A stretch of DNA of 64,000 nucleotides, taken from contig CADCIP010000006.1 of NCBI GenBank assembly GCA_902801485.1, positions 1-64,000 of the forward strand, given 5' to 3'. The notes beneath the pieces were generated by a model that was not told the DNA's origin, did no database searches, and worked only from the letters and a program-made list of their open reading frames with translations. Made by a program: the position numbers and the translations under genes. Below, piece after piece: positions 39,798-48,939 of the stretch (positions are counted from its first letter, which is position 1; every line of letters begins with the position of its first letter). Source of the stretch: an uncultured Bacteroidales bacterium (lineage in GTDB: Bacteria > Bacteroidota > Bacteroidia > Bacteroidales > Bacteroidaceae).

Positions 39798-40202
39798 CTA
39801 CATCGTTTTAATCTGTTCTTTAAGCCAAGAGGAAGAAATGCCTTCTGTTCGGGGCAAAACCACAGTTTCCTTACCATTTGCCTTACACCAGGCAATAGCA
39901 GCCTGAAAACCTGCATGAGTTTGGTCCGGTCCGGTTACAAAAACATCAAAATCGGTGGTTTTTACAATCTCATCAACCCCCTCATACTCTATTACCTCGT
40001 CAACATATCGGATAGATTTCACCATATACATGCGCTCCTCTGTTGAGCAAACCAATTTTACATCCGGTTTATACTTCAACACGACTTCAGAACGCTGAAC
40101 AGCAACAGTAAGAGAATCTCCTAAATTGCGTGCTCGCCTAAAAAGATTCACATGACCTATATGTAGTAAATCATACACTCCAACCGTCAAAACTTTCTTC
40201 AT
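39798..40202 (-). CDS. TagD-like cytidylyltransferase, 134 aa
   Basis: I start at the ATG at 40202 (MKKVLTVGVYDLLHIGHVN); the longer frame adds 27 unrelated residues. HIGH is the HxGH nucleotidyl-transfer motif, TGPDQ is a mid-protein motif and GISSSWLKEQ matches the ISTT-x-I motif. The family makes CDP-glycerol, CDP-ethanolamine or CDP-ribitol precursors. With the LicD gene upstream it could supply an activated alcohol phosphate for decoration of a surface glycan. The gap of 166 bp to LicD leaves operon membership uncertain. Confidence 0.85.
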   Translation of the reverse strand: MKKVLTVGVYDLLHIGHVNLFRRARNLGDSLTVAVQRSEVVLKYKPDVKLVCSTEERMYMVKSIRYVDEVIEYEGVDEIVKTTDFDVFVTGPDQTHAGFQAAIAWCKANGKETVVLPRTEGISSSWLKEQIKTM

Positions 40203-40368
40203 AAAGTAAAAAACTTGGTGAAACGAATGCAAATTTACGAATAAATTTTGAAATGCCAGTACTTCGAATGTAAAAATGTTCAAAGCCTGCCGTATTATCT
40301 ATTCTTCCATTCGTCCTAATTGAATCTTTTGCCAGTTTCCGTTCTTCAGGGTGAGAAAAGTTGACGGG

Positions 40369-41055
40369 TTAATAGTTAATGAAACCTATACCCGTTTTTT
40401 CTTCCCAAGAATAGAACACCTTATTAAGGTCGCCCTTGAAGTTGGGGTCGTAAACCTTATAGCCTGGGCCAAAGATTTCTATCAGGTGCTCCTCAGTATT
40501 GACAGGAACGCTCATCTGCGTATTTAAGAACGTAATCTTGTCTAAAGAGAAGGGCTTAAAGTAATGTGCCGTAACCTGATAGTAGAAGGGTTTTCCTAAC
40601 TTGCATTTCCATGGGTCATAGAAGGCACCATAGCACCACATCATATCCGCTTCCTGACAAAAATACATAACATCCAGCGTAACACCTTTGTATTCGTAGG
40701 TCTGTTCCATATTGCTATCGCCAATGACATGGAACTCACGCACAAGGCGAAAACCTTTCTGGATGAGAACATGATGAATCCTTGGGGCGTCCTGTAAATA
40801 AGCACCCACATCAAGGTCCTGCTCGTTTGGAACAAAATCTCCGTCTCTGTATGCTCCCAACAAAGTTCCGAATTCCAGCCAGTAATCCAGCTCTGCCTCT
40901 TGCATACATTTGACAAAGTGTACCAATACCGCTGCGCCATGCCGAACAAACAGGGCATGTTTGTTCTGGGAAATGGCCTTCTCACGTCTTACTCTGTAAG
41001 GATGATATATATGTTTATATAGGAATGTCTTCTTTATTAGCGATTGAAAATTCAT
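40369..41055 (-). CDS. LicD/fukutin-type phosphotransferase, 228 aa
   Basis: A nucleotidyltransferase-fold protein of the LicD family, which transfers phosphocholine, phosphoethanolamine or related groups from a CDP carrier to glycans. Key segment: YWLEFGTLLGAYRDGDFVPN followed by EQDLDVG near residue 80, with the acidic pair that binds metal. TLDVMYF near 130 is the second acidic site. It begins six bases after the flippase stop, so the two are coupled in one operon with the capsule genes. Confidence 0.85.
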   Translation of the reverse strand: MNFQSLIKKTFLYKHIYHPYRVRREKAISQNKHALFVRHGAAVLVHFVKCMQEAELDYWLEFGTLLGAYRDGDFVPNEQDLDVGAYLQDAPRIHHVLIQKGFRLVREFHVIGDSNMEQTYEYKGVTLDVMYFCQEADMMWCYGAFYDPWKCKLGKPFYYQVTAHYFKPFSLDKITFLNTQMSVPVNTEEHLIEIFGPGYKVYDPNFKGDLNKVFYSWEEKTGIGFINY

Positions 41056-41061
41056 TGGTAA

Positions 41062-42603
41062 TTATTTCTTTAACCTGTAGCCTACAATCTTTCTAATGTA
41101 TTCTTTAATCATCTCTCTTTCTGATACATGCATAGTAAACAAAAAGCTGCAAAGGGTAGTCATAACTACACATGTGACACTTATCAATAAGAACCTTAGC
41201 CAACCTTCATCCATACCTAGGCGAATAGCCAAAGGAATGATGGACGACAAGACTATCATCTTTATCAAGGGCCAAAGGACCTCTTGGCTATATGAAGTAA
41301 GGGTAAAGTTGATAACTCTTTTCATGATCAGGAGCGAAACAAACTGAGAAATGGTCGTCCACAATAGCACCATCAACAGGGCATAGTTGGGAGAAAAACC
41401 ATATTTAAGCAGCAGGTAAGCCGTAGGAATGCACATCAGGGAGACTGAGCTGGAAACCGTCTGATAAAGCATCATTTGACCACTGGCATGAATCACGCCC
41501 GAAACAGCAGAATTAAGATTGTTGACAAAGGAAATGAATATGACAATGATAACAAAAGTTTCTGTATAGGCAGGTATGTTATCGCTCAGCCAAAGATGTA
41601 GAATGAAGTGGGTATCTAATATAATAGGAAGAGTAATTATGGCCATAACACAACAAGTGACTCTGCTGACACCATAGGTAAGGCGTATTGTTCGGTCGTA
41701 GTTTTTCTCGGCATAGGATTGCACCACCTGAGGCCTGACAGGTATGATAATGTTTGATACAAATGCCATCAGGCCGGCATTAACCTGAGCAGCCAATGCC
41801 CTTGCCGCATTTACAACAGGACCACAAAAGAAGTTAATAATCAGATTTATTCCTTGTTCTTTCATGATGCCAGAGAAAGAACCAAAGATGTTCCAACCTG
41901 AAAAACATACCATAGAACGAAGGAGCCTCAGTTCAATTAGTTTCTTGTACACTATCTCAGGGAAATACCATTTGGCATAGAAGGCATACAGAAGCAGATT
42001 TAACAAGTTGATGGATGCGAAAAGTGCCGCATAAGTAGCCATATTGTCGTAGCTGATATAAGGCAGCAAGAATACGATACCAAGCTTCAGGAAGGCATCC
42101 AAAACGCTGACCAATGCATAGAAATCCATCTTCTCGTGCGCCATTATCGCAGCCGAATAAGGTGCTTGCAAGATAGTTAGGACAAATCCTACAGCTGAGA
42201 AATGAAATGCCCACATGGCTGCATCCAATCGGTCTGCCGGGCATACCAATTTGTGCCGGATATACCAGACGCCAACAAGTTCAATGACTAACAGCAGTAA
42301 AAAGGCTGCTACAGCCTGAATCCTAAGTGCTGTGTTGTAAACCCTACAGGCTCCTTTTGTTCCGTTACGGTCTAACTCGTAATTATAGAAACGCTGGATG
42401 CCGTTAGAAACAGAAAGGTTCAGAAAAGAAAAAAGGCTTACAAACCCACAAACTGTATTGTAAACACCATAGTCAACCTCGCCAAGGATTTCCAAAATAG
42501 CACGGGTAGCGTATAATGTCAAGCTAAGAACAAAAATCATTCTTAGACTCATAAAGACACTGTTCCGCGCAATCCGTTTATTACCCTGTGAGTAGTCTGT
42601 CAT
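41062..42603 (-). CDS. Polysaccharide flippase (Wzx/MATE-like), 513 aa
   Basis: A MOP-superfamily exporter with about 14 hydrophobic helices that would flip undecaprenyl-linked repeat units across the inner membrane. The start region (NSVFMSLRMIFVLSLTLYA and VDYGVYNTVCGFVSLFSFL) is typical for Bacteroidota O-antigen/capsule flippases. It lies 26 bp downstream of the WecA-GT4 fusion gene and overlaps the operon logic of initiation, extension, decoration and export. Confidence 0.9.
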   Translation of the reverse strand: MTDYSQGNKRIARNSVFMSLRMIFVLSLTLYATRAILEILGEVDYGVYNTVCGFVSLFSFLNLSVSNGIQRFYNYELDRNGTKGACRVYNTALRIQAVAAFLLLLVIELVGVWYIRHKLVCPADRLDAAMWAFHFSAVGFVLTILQAPYSAAIMAHEKMDFYALVSVLDAFLKLGIVFLLPYISYDNMATYAALFASINLLNLLLYAFYAKWYFPEIVYKKLIELRLLRSMVCFSGWNIFGSFSGIMKEQGINLIINFFCGPVVNAARALAAQVNAGLMAFVSNIIIPVRPQVVQSYAEKNYDRTIRLTYGVSRVTCCVMAIITLPIILDTHFILHLWLSDNIPAYTETFVIIVIFISFVNNLNSAVSGVIHASGQMMLYQTVSSSVSLMCIPTAYLLLKYGFSPNYALLMVLLWTTISQFVSLLIMKRVINFTLTSYSQEVLWPLIKMIVLSSIIPLAIRLGMDEGWLRFLLISVTCVVMTTLCSFLFTMHVSEREMIKEYIRKIVGYRLKK

Positions 42604-42629
42604 TATATGTCGTTTTCTCCTTTGTTTCT

Positions 42630-44927
42630 TTATTTGACGTACCCGTATATTTTATCTTTCCACGAATAATGTTGCTTTACCATTTCGTAACCATTGATGG
42701 CGAGTTGCTGGCGCAAGTCAGTATGATTCATGATGCGTAAGCATGCATCGGCCAGCGTAGCAGGCTCATCCTGGATAAGACAATTCTCTTCGTGCCTGAG
42801 TTCAGGAATGGCATTTGAGATAAGGCTTGTCATAACAACGGGAATGCCGCAACTCATAGCGACAAGCACTTTGTTCTGAATTCCTGCTGCCACACGAACG
42901 GGAGCGATGGCCAGACAAGCATCACAGATGGTATCTTCGATATCTTCGACAAAGCCCGTAACAAAAATATTCTCAGAAGCCAGTTGCTGAATACTTTGTG
43001 GAGGCTGAGCTCCTACAATATAGAACTTGGTATCAGGCTTCTGTTTCAGTATGCGTGGGAAAATGTCCTGAACAAAGCATAAAACAGCATCTTGGTTCTG
43101 CAATGTTCGCATATTGCCAACAAAGACAATCTTGTTGGGAACGTATTTATGTTTGATGTTCTTACTGCAAAGAATGCCATTGGAATGCAACTCCAGACTT
43201 TCGGGATGGAGAGACTTGGTTTTCAAATAGTCAATGTCTGCCTGGGAAACCAACACATTCTTTGGAAAATGCAGCAAGCTATACTGCTCAGCCCTTAGAA
43301 TAAGGCGTTGTTCCATTCGGTAAACATTCCTTAGGAGCCAGTTTCCTTTGCTTTGCGAAGACATGGCGTAAGTCTTGGAAAGAGCATCGGTCATTTCTAT
43401 GATAGAACGACTGTGAAGACCCAACTCGTCCAGATACGGCATCATGCGCAGCAGATGGGCGATATAGAGGTCGGGATTCTCTTTCTGAATTATTTCACGA
43501 AGTTTCCTCCTGTAAGATCCGGACATGTAGAAACCGCATTGCATGGGTTTTGCCTGCAGGAAACAGACGATTGCATGAAAAAGAGAAGAAAGCTGATGAC
43601 GATGAACAGTATATACCTTGTGATATATGCGCTGGGCTTCAAAGATTTGGGGCTGTCCGTCTTCCTCCAAACTGAGCAAAATCAGTTTGTAACCCTGTTT
43701 CCGAAGCTGATGGGCTATATTGTTGATACGAAGCACATCTCCTCCATTCTCAGGAACAGGAAAACGTGGTGTAAGAATACAAATCTTCCTTGCATTCTCA
43801 GCATTCTCGTCCAGTTCCTTTCGCAGGTTAGACTCCATGGCAAGGCGCTCATCATTCTTGGCTATGGAATGGTCTATTCGTTTCTGCCAAATAACAAAGA
43901 AAATCACATCCACTAAAACAATCCAAGTGATATTGACTCCTAAGAAAAATAATCCGGTATTCAAGAGGGCAAAGATAACATCTGCAGACAATATGGTTAG
44001 CAAAGCCATACGCATATAATGGCCTGTTCGCATGAGTTTGTGATGAAGATGCGTCTTATCGGCATGGAAAGGATGCTCGCCTCTGAGGATACGACTGCAT
44101 GCAACACGTATAAGGTCAAACGTGGGAATCAACAAAAGCGTATAGGAAAGCAGCAGACTGTACTCCTCAGGGGCCTTAACTTCATTATTGGAACAAAGTT
44201 TCAAGGCCAGATAGCTGAGCGCATAGCCCAGCATCAGGCTACCGGAATCTCCCATAAAGATCTTAGTACCCTTGGCATTATCGCCAAAAAGATTATACCA
44301 AAGGAATACTAACAAGCTGCCGGACATGGCAGCTGTAAAAAGACAGAATATATGCATGCCCCATTCCCAGAAAGCCCAAGTAAAGACCACGAAGGAGATG
44401 AGCGAAAGGCTGCTGGCAAGACCATCTATTCCGTCTATCAGGTTTATACTGTTTACTACCAGCATGACAAGGAAAACAGTTAGCGGATAGCTAACAATTT
44501 CAGGAATCTCGTATATGCCGCAGAAGCCATACAGATTATTAAGAGTAAGACCTACCAAGGGGAAGCATAGTGCAGCGATGAACTGGAAAAAAAACTTTAA
44601 ATAGGCTGACAGTCCAAAAAGGTCATCCAACAAGCCTGTTACATATATGGCAAAAATGCCGAATCCAATCAGCAAAGTACTGGATTTCAAGGGTTCACCC
44701 TCTCCGTTGAAATTAAAGATGATTGCTAATGTAACGGCAATACCCACTATGGAACTTGGGACAAAGACAACACCTCCCAAACGGGGCGTATTATTCTTGT
44801 GTACCTTACGGTCGTTGGGTCTGTCGAAATACCCGTTTCGTTTGCACAAACTAAGTATCCATGGCATTAATAGCATGGATGTTAGTGCCGAAGCAATGAA
44901 GGATATGAAAATATAGAGCGCAGTCAT
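42630..44927 (-). CDS. Fusion of WecA-type glycosyl-1-phosphate transferase and GT4 glycosyltransferase, 765 aa
   Basis: Residues 1-350 are a WecA/MraY-like integral membrane enzyme: PNDRKVHKNNTPRLGG near 36, the DDLFGLS motif near 100, NLIDGIDGLASSL near 160, GDSGSLMLGY near 225 and HPFHADKTHLHHKL near 290. It would move a sugar-1-phosphate from UDP-sugar to undecaprenyl phosphate. Residues 390-765 are a GT-B glycosyltransferase of family 4: ILTPRFPVPENGGDVLRI near the start and FVGNMRTLQNQDAVLCF, then VAAGIQNKVLVAMSCGIPVV near 685. Thus initiation and the second sugar are joined in one chain. The frame is open throughout. An 8-bp palindrome lies just before the ATG. Confidence 0.9.
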   Translation of the reverse strand: MTALYIFISFIASALTSMLLMPWILSLCKRNGYFDRPNDRKVHKNNTPRLGGVVFVPSSIVGIAVTLAIIFNFNGEGEPLKSSTLLIGFGIFAIYVTGLLDDLFGLSAYLKFFFQFIAALCFPLVGLTLNNLYGFCGIYEIPEIVSYPLTVFLVMLVVNSINLIDGIDGLASSLSLISFVVFTWAFWEWGMHIFCLFTAAMSGSLLVFLWYNLFGDNAKGTKIFMGDSGSLMLGYALSYLALKLCSNNEVKAPEEYSLLLSYTLLLIPTFDLIRVACSRILRGEHPFHADKTHLHHKLMRTGHYMRMALLTILSADVIFALLNTGLFFLGVNITWIVLVDVIFFVIWQKRIDHSIAKNDERLAMESNLRKELDENAENARKICILTPRFPVPENGGDVLRINNIAHQLRKQGYKLILLSLEEDGQPQIFEAQRIYHKVYTVHRHQLSSLFHAIVCFLQAKPMQCGFYMSGSYRRKLREIIQKENPDLYIAHLLRMMPYLDELGLHSRSIIEMTDALSKTYAMSSQSKGNWLLRNVYRMEQRLILRAEQYSLLHFPKNVLVSQADIDYLKTKSLHPESLELHSNGILCSKNIKHKYVPNKIVFVGNMRTLQNQDAVLCFVQDIFPRILKQKPDTKFYIVGAQPPQSIQQLASENIFVTGFVEDIEDTICDACLAIAPVRVAAGIQNKVLVAMSCGIPVVMTSLISNAIPELRHEENCLIQDEPATLADACLRIMNHTDLRQQLAINGYEMVKQHYSWKDKIYGYVK

Positions 44928-44932
44928 GTAAT

Positions 44933-44951
44933 CGTTTATATATTATAAACG
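44933..44951. promoter_or_regulatory. Palindrome before the fusion gene start
   Basis: CGTTTATA and its reverse complement TATAAACG surround three bases, five bases upstream of the ATG at 44927. It could be an operator or a hairpin over the ribosome binding region. No other support is available. Confidence 0.25.
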
Positions 44952-45013
44952 TGCGTAAGACTTTTTTTATTGTTTAAGATACAGGGTTTTCCAGAGAATA
45001 TGCATAAATTGTT

Positions 45014-45469
45014 TTAATACTTGCGAAACAGAAGTGTTCCTTCTGCTCCGGAAAGTACCATTCTGTCGGAAGTCAGCACATCGATATGCAGACGCCCGGT
45101 ATTGGGAACACCATACTTCTTTAAATCCTCTATGGGATGCAATACTGTATCACGCTCTGCATTATTGACAATTTTATATGGCTGGTCAATGACGATGCAA
45201 CCTTCTGCCTGATGGTAATAAGTCAGGAAGTAATTGTCTGACCCGCCAGGCAATTCTTGTAGCATAAGCAAATTGCTACGCACCTTATAGTATAAGGTGG
45301 TATCAGGTTTGTTATACGCGATGGAACCGTCAGGAGCTTTCCATTCAAGAAGTTGCCACATGCCACCTAAAGTGCCGCTGTTGTCTCGTTTATTCTCACA
45401 ACTGACGGATACCACCAGAAAGAGGAGCGATACTATGCAGTATAGAAAAAAATGCTTTTGTGTCTTCAT
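45014..45469 (-). CDS. Lipocalin-like lipoprotein, 151 aa
   Basis: The signal peptide ends in VVSVSC, so Cys24 is probably lipidated. The rest is a short beta-rich domain opening with GTLGGMWQLLEW, typical of the lipocalin-like domains (DUF4488/DUF4847 type) of Bacteroidales. LTSDRMVLSG is near the end. The ligand is unknown. It begins three bases after the Wzi stop, and the pair are clearly co-translated. Confidence 0.8.
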   Translation of the reverse strand: MKTQKHFFLYCIVSLLFLVVSVSCENKRDNSGTLGGMWQLLEWKAPDGSIAYNKPDTTLYYKVRSNLLMLQELPGGSDNYFLTYYHQAEGCIVIDQPYKIVNNAERDTVLHPIEDLKKYGVPNTGRLHIDVLTSDRMVLSGAEGTLLFRKY

Positions 45470-45472
45470 CTG

Positions 45473-46990
45473 TTATTTTGTTTTATTGAACAACCCGCTG
45501 TAAGAAACGGATAACATGCCACCATTGCTGTTGCCAAGAATCTCGCCATCGTTGTGTCCATAACTGGCTGTGATGCCTAAGTCTCTCAGCCAATTCGGTT
45601 TATAGCTAACCTCTGCTAGCAGGTAATTGGCTTTTTCGGGATTAGGAGTAGGCGCATTATAAGAGCCTAAACTTTTCTCGTGAGTGTATAACAGACGCCA
45701 GCCCCATTCTTCTGTCGGCTGCCCACTAAGACCTACGTGATGTGCATTTACACGGCTATGGTAAACCATGAGGCGGTTACTAAAGCCGAAACGGTCGTTA
45801 TACATCGGTGAGGAAAGGAGGGGATTACCCATAACAAATCCCGAGTGTTGCCATGCTCCGTAAATATGGTTATTATAGTATTGGTCACATCCACTTATCT
45901 GTTCCGGTATGTTGGCTGTTTTGTCATGATAGATGGCGCCACTCTGATCCATGGTTCCAATATGCTCGTAAACAACACTGCTCAGGAACGGGTTCTTGGG
46001 CAGATTAATCTCTACACCATAAAGCATATCTTTCCATCCGTACTGCCAGAACATCTGACTTTGGTCTTCGAAGAAATGCTCCAAGTAAGCAGCAGCACTC
46101 CAACCTTTTCCATGAAAGTCAGCCCGCAGATGCCAGCTTCCCAATTGGTTTCCTTCGCGATTAGAATAGATGTCGCCATCGTTGCTGTCGCTGCCACCGG
46201 GAATTAATGCATTCCAGAAACTCTTAAATCCATTGAGCAAACTCTCGTCATAGTATTCGGGACCGGGGAAACCTGGCCTCTGACGAATATTATGACCTGT
46301 GCCGCCAAACTGACAGCTCATCTCTAAGCCTCCGGTGACTGTGAGGGGAAATTTGTCCTTATTTCCGATGCGCAGGAATAGCGCTTTGGAGTGATAAAGC
46401 GAGCCTGTGGTATAAAGGTAGCGCATATCGCCATTAAACTCTCGTTGCCAGGCATTGTCTGTGTACCATCCGTATGCCAGATGAGCCTTGAAGGCTAACC
46501 ACTTCTTTGTTCCAGGAATAGCCAGAAAGTCGGGTATTTCCAATCTTATCTGCGGAAGCGGTCTGGCATTAATACCCGTTGTCATACCGCCACTGCTGAG
46601 GGCTTGGTTCTTCAATTCGAGGGGGCGTTCCTTCTGTCCCAGACTAAGACGAAGAGCTTTCCACTGAAAGTCGGCATAGAGTTGCTGGACAATAAAGTGC
46701 TTGCTTTCCATTCCCACAGCTACAGCCAAGTCGGCTCCATAGCCAATACGCCAGTTTCGCAGGCTGTCAGTCATAACATCCCTGCGGATGGTACCACGCA
46801 GATAGCCGTAGTTATTCTTATGTGAACTAAGGCCGTATCTGTTGTTTGTAAACCAGAATGGGGCGTAATCGCCACCACTGAATGCTCCAGTGACAGAGCC
46901 TTCATAAAAAACATCTTGCCCCAAACGGCTGATTTGTGCCTTAACGGTTAAGGGTAAAATGGTTAATAATAATATCAGAAAATGTTTCAT
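45473..46990 (-). CDS. Capsule assembly Wzi-family outer membrane protein, 505 aa
   Basis: A signal peptide (1-18) is followed by a beta-barrel protein with YEGSVTGAFSGGDYAPFWFTNNRYGLSS near the start and many amphipathic strands. The pattern fits the Wzi family, which helps attach capsule to the cell surface. The last strands (ITASYGHND, GGMLSVSYSGLF) look like barrel closure. It is the first gene of the minus-strand polysaccharide operon and is divergent from the decayed sugar transferase gene. Confidence 0.88.
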   Translation of the reverse strand: MKHFLILLLTILPLTVKAQISRLGQDVFYEGSVTGAFSGGDYAPFWFTNNRYGLSSHKNNYGYLRGTIRRDVMTDSLRNWRIGYGADLAVAVGMESKHFIVQQLYADFQWKALRLSLGQKERPLELKNQALSSGGMTTGINARPLPQIRLEIPDFLAIPGTKKWLAFKAHLAYGWYTDNAWQREFNGDMRYLYTTGSLYHSKALFLRIGNKDKFPLTVTGGLEMSCQFGGTGHNIRQRPGFPGPEYYDESLLNGFKSFWNALIPGGSDSNDGDIYSNREGNQLGSWHLRADFHGKGWSAAAYLEHFFEDQSQMFWQYGWKDMLYGVEINLPKNPFLSSVVYEHIGTMDQSGAIYHDKTANIPEQISGCDQYYNNHIYGAWQHSGFVMGNPLLSSPMYNDRFGFSNRLMVYHSRVNAHHVGLSGQPTEEWGWRLLYTHEKSLGSYNAPTPNPEKANYLLAEVSYKPNWLRDLGITASYGHNDGEILGNSNGGMLSVSYSGLFNKTK

Positions 46991-47162
46991 TTAAGTCCCC
47001 GTATGTTCAGAATACAAAAATTTCTTGCAAAGTTAAATAATTTATTTGTACGTATGAAGTGTTTTGCTACATTTTTTGATTTTTATGATATTTTTGACAC
47101 AGACTTTAGTCCGATTGCCTAAAATGTTGTAACTTTGCAAAAATACGAGCGAAAATTCAAAC

Positions 47163-47930
47163 ATGAAGAGATTATATAAAGGGGTACAAGACCCTACCAA
47201 ACGTTTTCTATTGGTTGGAACAGATGAAGAAGCGGCAGAAATTCAGTCAGAGCTGAACGGACAAGGGATAGCCCCACAGATACAGAGCATCTTGCCCGAT
47301 GCGTTATTGAACTCTTTGCAAAACGTGGATAACGTTGCTGCTGTCTGTTGTGTTCCCGGTGCCATACAGAAAGACGACTTGATAACCTTGTATCAGTTCT
47401 GCCAGGAAAAGAAAGCCGTCCTGTTTTTCTGCACACCGGGCCTAAGTGCTCTTCAGAAGAATCTGGAAGTAAGAAACGTGGGGTTCTTGTCGCTTCTTTC
47501 TCCCCTTGAGGACCCATTGAGTCATTGGTGGAACAGGCTGGCGAAACGTCTTTTCAATTTGCTGGTCAGCGGTATCTTCCTGTTATTTATATTCCCCTTC
47601 ATCTACATTATTGCAGCCGTGATTATCAAGCGCAAAAGTGCAGGCCCTGTTTTCTCCTTTGCCAAAGAGAAAAACGGGAAGGGAAAGTATATCGACAGCT
47701 TGTCTTTTAGGACAACAGACCTTCCAGCCTCATCAATCCTACAGAAACCAGCTGTAAAAAAAATGCCCCAGTTCTTGAATGTATTCACCGGGAACATCTC
47801 TATCGTTCCAAATATGGTGAAATGTCAGTTTTGCAAGAATGCCGATGTGTGGTACATGCAGAACTGGTCTTTATGGCTGGACATCAAGATACTGTTTAAA
47901 GCGATGTTAAACAAAAACAAAATAGATTAA
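47163..47930 (+). CDS. Degenerate polyprenyl-phosphate sugar transferase, 255 aa
   Basis: The C-terminal half is recognisable as a bacterial sugar transferase (WcaJ/PglC type): NRLAKRLFNLLVSGIFLLFI, then KRKSAGPVFSFAKEKNGKGK, and PQFLNVFTGNISIVPN, which corresponds to the usual LPQLFNVLKGDMSLVGPR. The block between them, which in active enzymes holds the DPR-T..G..LR-TSLDE catalytic region, is reduced to a few residues, and the closing R-P of MSLVGPRP is lost. It is probably inactive in sugar transfer. The N-terminal 110 residues resemble a shrunken CoA-binding-like domain. The frame is intact and it may have a new role. Confidence 0.65.
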   Translation: MKRLYKGVQDPTKRFLLVGTDEEAAEIQSELNGQGIAPQIQSILPDALLNSLQNVDNVAAVCCVPGAIQKDDLITLYQFCQEKKAVLFFCTPGLSALQKNLEVRNVGFLSLLSPLEDPLSHWWNRLAKRLFNLLVSGIFLLFIFPFIYIIAAVIIKRKSAGPVFSFAKEKNGKGKYIDSLSFRTTDLPASSILQKPAVKKMPQFLNVFTGNISIVPNMVKCQFCKNADVWYMQNWSLWLDIKILFKAMLNKNKID

Positions 47931-47952
47931 CATTTATAAAGAAATAAACATT

Positions 47953-48576
47953 ATGTCGATATTATCAAAGTTATTTGGTCGGAAAACCGACTCTGACACT
48001 CGAATCGGCGGCATGGAGGACTTTATGCTGCTTATCAGAGTTTATTACCAGTCGGTAATGGCAGCCCAGTTGGGAATCAATAACCTGGCCTCACTGCCCG
48101 ACCTGAGAATATTCAAGCAAACCTATCATGTTCAGACGGTAAATAACAAATTAGGCATCGGCGAGAAGAAACAATGCCGGAAAATTATCCAGGATATTTA
48201 TCATATCAGTGATAGTTTTTTCAACGAAGTGGACAGTAGCGTAAAGAAACGTTGCAAAAAGATACAGGACATCCAAGGCTATCTTGTTACGTTCCAAGGC
48301 TTTAGCCAGGATCTGATGATGCTGATGGGAAATCTCATGCAATGGAAATTCCGTCTGCCCAGTTTCTTCAAGAGTGCCTTACGACAGATGGTCGAAAAGC
48401 AGATTCATGAGATTATGACCAAGGTAGATTGGAAGGATGACGGTGTGCGTCGTACTTGTGTATCTGTAAGAAAGTACCAATCAGCCCTTGGTTACACGGA
48501 ATCATGGATGTCTGAATATGTTTACACCCTTGTTATGCTCGCAAAAAAGGAGCCAAAGAAAAATAGTGAGGAATAA
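47953..48576 (+). CDS. Conserved-looking hypothetical protein, 207 aa
   Basis: I do not recognise this protein. It starts MSILSKLFGRK, has no signal peptide or membrane helix, and is mostly alpha-helical with many lysines. Hydrophobic heptads at 60-130 suggest a helical bundle. It follows the decayed sugar transferase by 22 bp, so the two may share a transcript, and its stop is two bases before the -33 box of the zapA-rny promoter. Confidence 0.7.
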   Translation: MSILSKLFGRKTDSDTRIGGMEDFMLLIRVYYQSVMAAQLGINNLASLPDLRIFKQTYHVQTVNNKLGIGEKKQCRKIIQDIYHISDSFFNEVDSSVKKRCKKIQDIQGYLVTFQGFSQDLMMLMGNLMQWKFRLPSFFKSALRQMVEKQIHEIMTKVDWKDDGVRRTCVSVRKYQSALGYTESWMSEYVYTLVMLAKKEPKKNSEE

Positions 48577-48577
48577 T

Positions 48578-48609
48578 TTTGCATAACGTAAAAAAAAAAG
48601 TTATCTTTG
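48578..48609 (+). promoter_or_regulatory. Promoter of the coiled-coil / zapA / rny operon
   Basis: TTTG at 48578-48581, 20 nt, TATCTTTG at 48602-48609. The -33 box begins right after the stop codon of the upstream gene. Confidence 0.75.
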
Positions 48610-48637
48610 TCCTCGAAATGTTGGAGTTCAATAAAAA

Positions 48638-48934
48638 ATGGATGCAAAACTGACAGAACTTATCATTCGTCTTGAGACACGTACACGACAGCTTTTAATA
48701 CAGTACAGTAAATCTCAAGAAGAGAAGATGAATCTCCAGTCACGTTTAAAAGAACGTGATGCAGAAATTCTGTCGTTGAAGCAGAAGAACGAAGAGCTTC
48801 AGCAACAATATACCCATCTTAAGATGGCAAAATACATTGATTTGGCCGATGACGATGTAAAAGATCTCAGAGGCCGTATCAGAAAGATGGTGCGTGACGT
48901 TGACCGGTGTATCTCCATGCTTAAAGTAGAATAA
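48638..48934 (+). CDS. Short coiled-coil protein upstream of zapA, 98 aa
   Basis: Residues 10-62 form a regular coiled coil (LIIRLETRTRQLLIQY, DAEILSLKQKNEELQQQY). The end has basic residues (LRGRIRKMVRDVDRC). Its place just ahead of zapA (five-base gap) and its size suggest a division-related partner similar in role to ZapB. This is inference from context; sequence alone does not show it. Confidence 0.75.
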   Translation: MDAKLTELIIRLETRTRQLLIQYSKSQEEKMNLQSRLKERDAEILSLKQKNEELQQQYTHLKMAKYIDLADDDVKDLRGRIRKMVRDVDRCISMLKVE

Positions 48935-48939
48935 GAATT

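Noticed and set aside
42630..44927. Two separate genes misjoined by sequencing error
   Set aside because: The frame is open with a sensible linker and both halves have complete motifs; I see no internal start with good context. I kept it as a fusion and noted how to test it.
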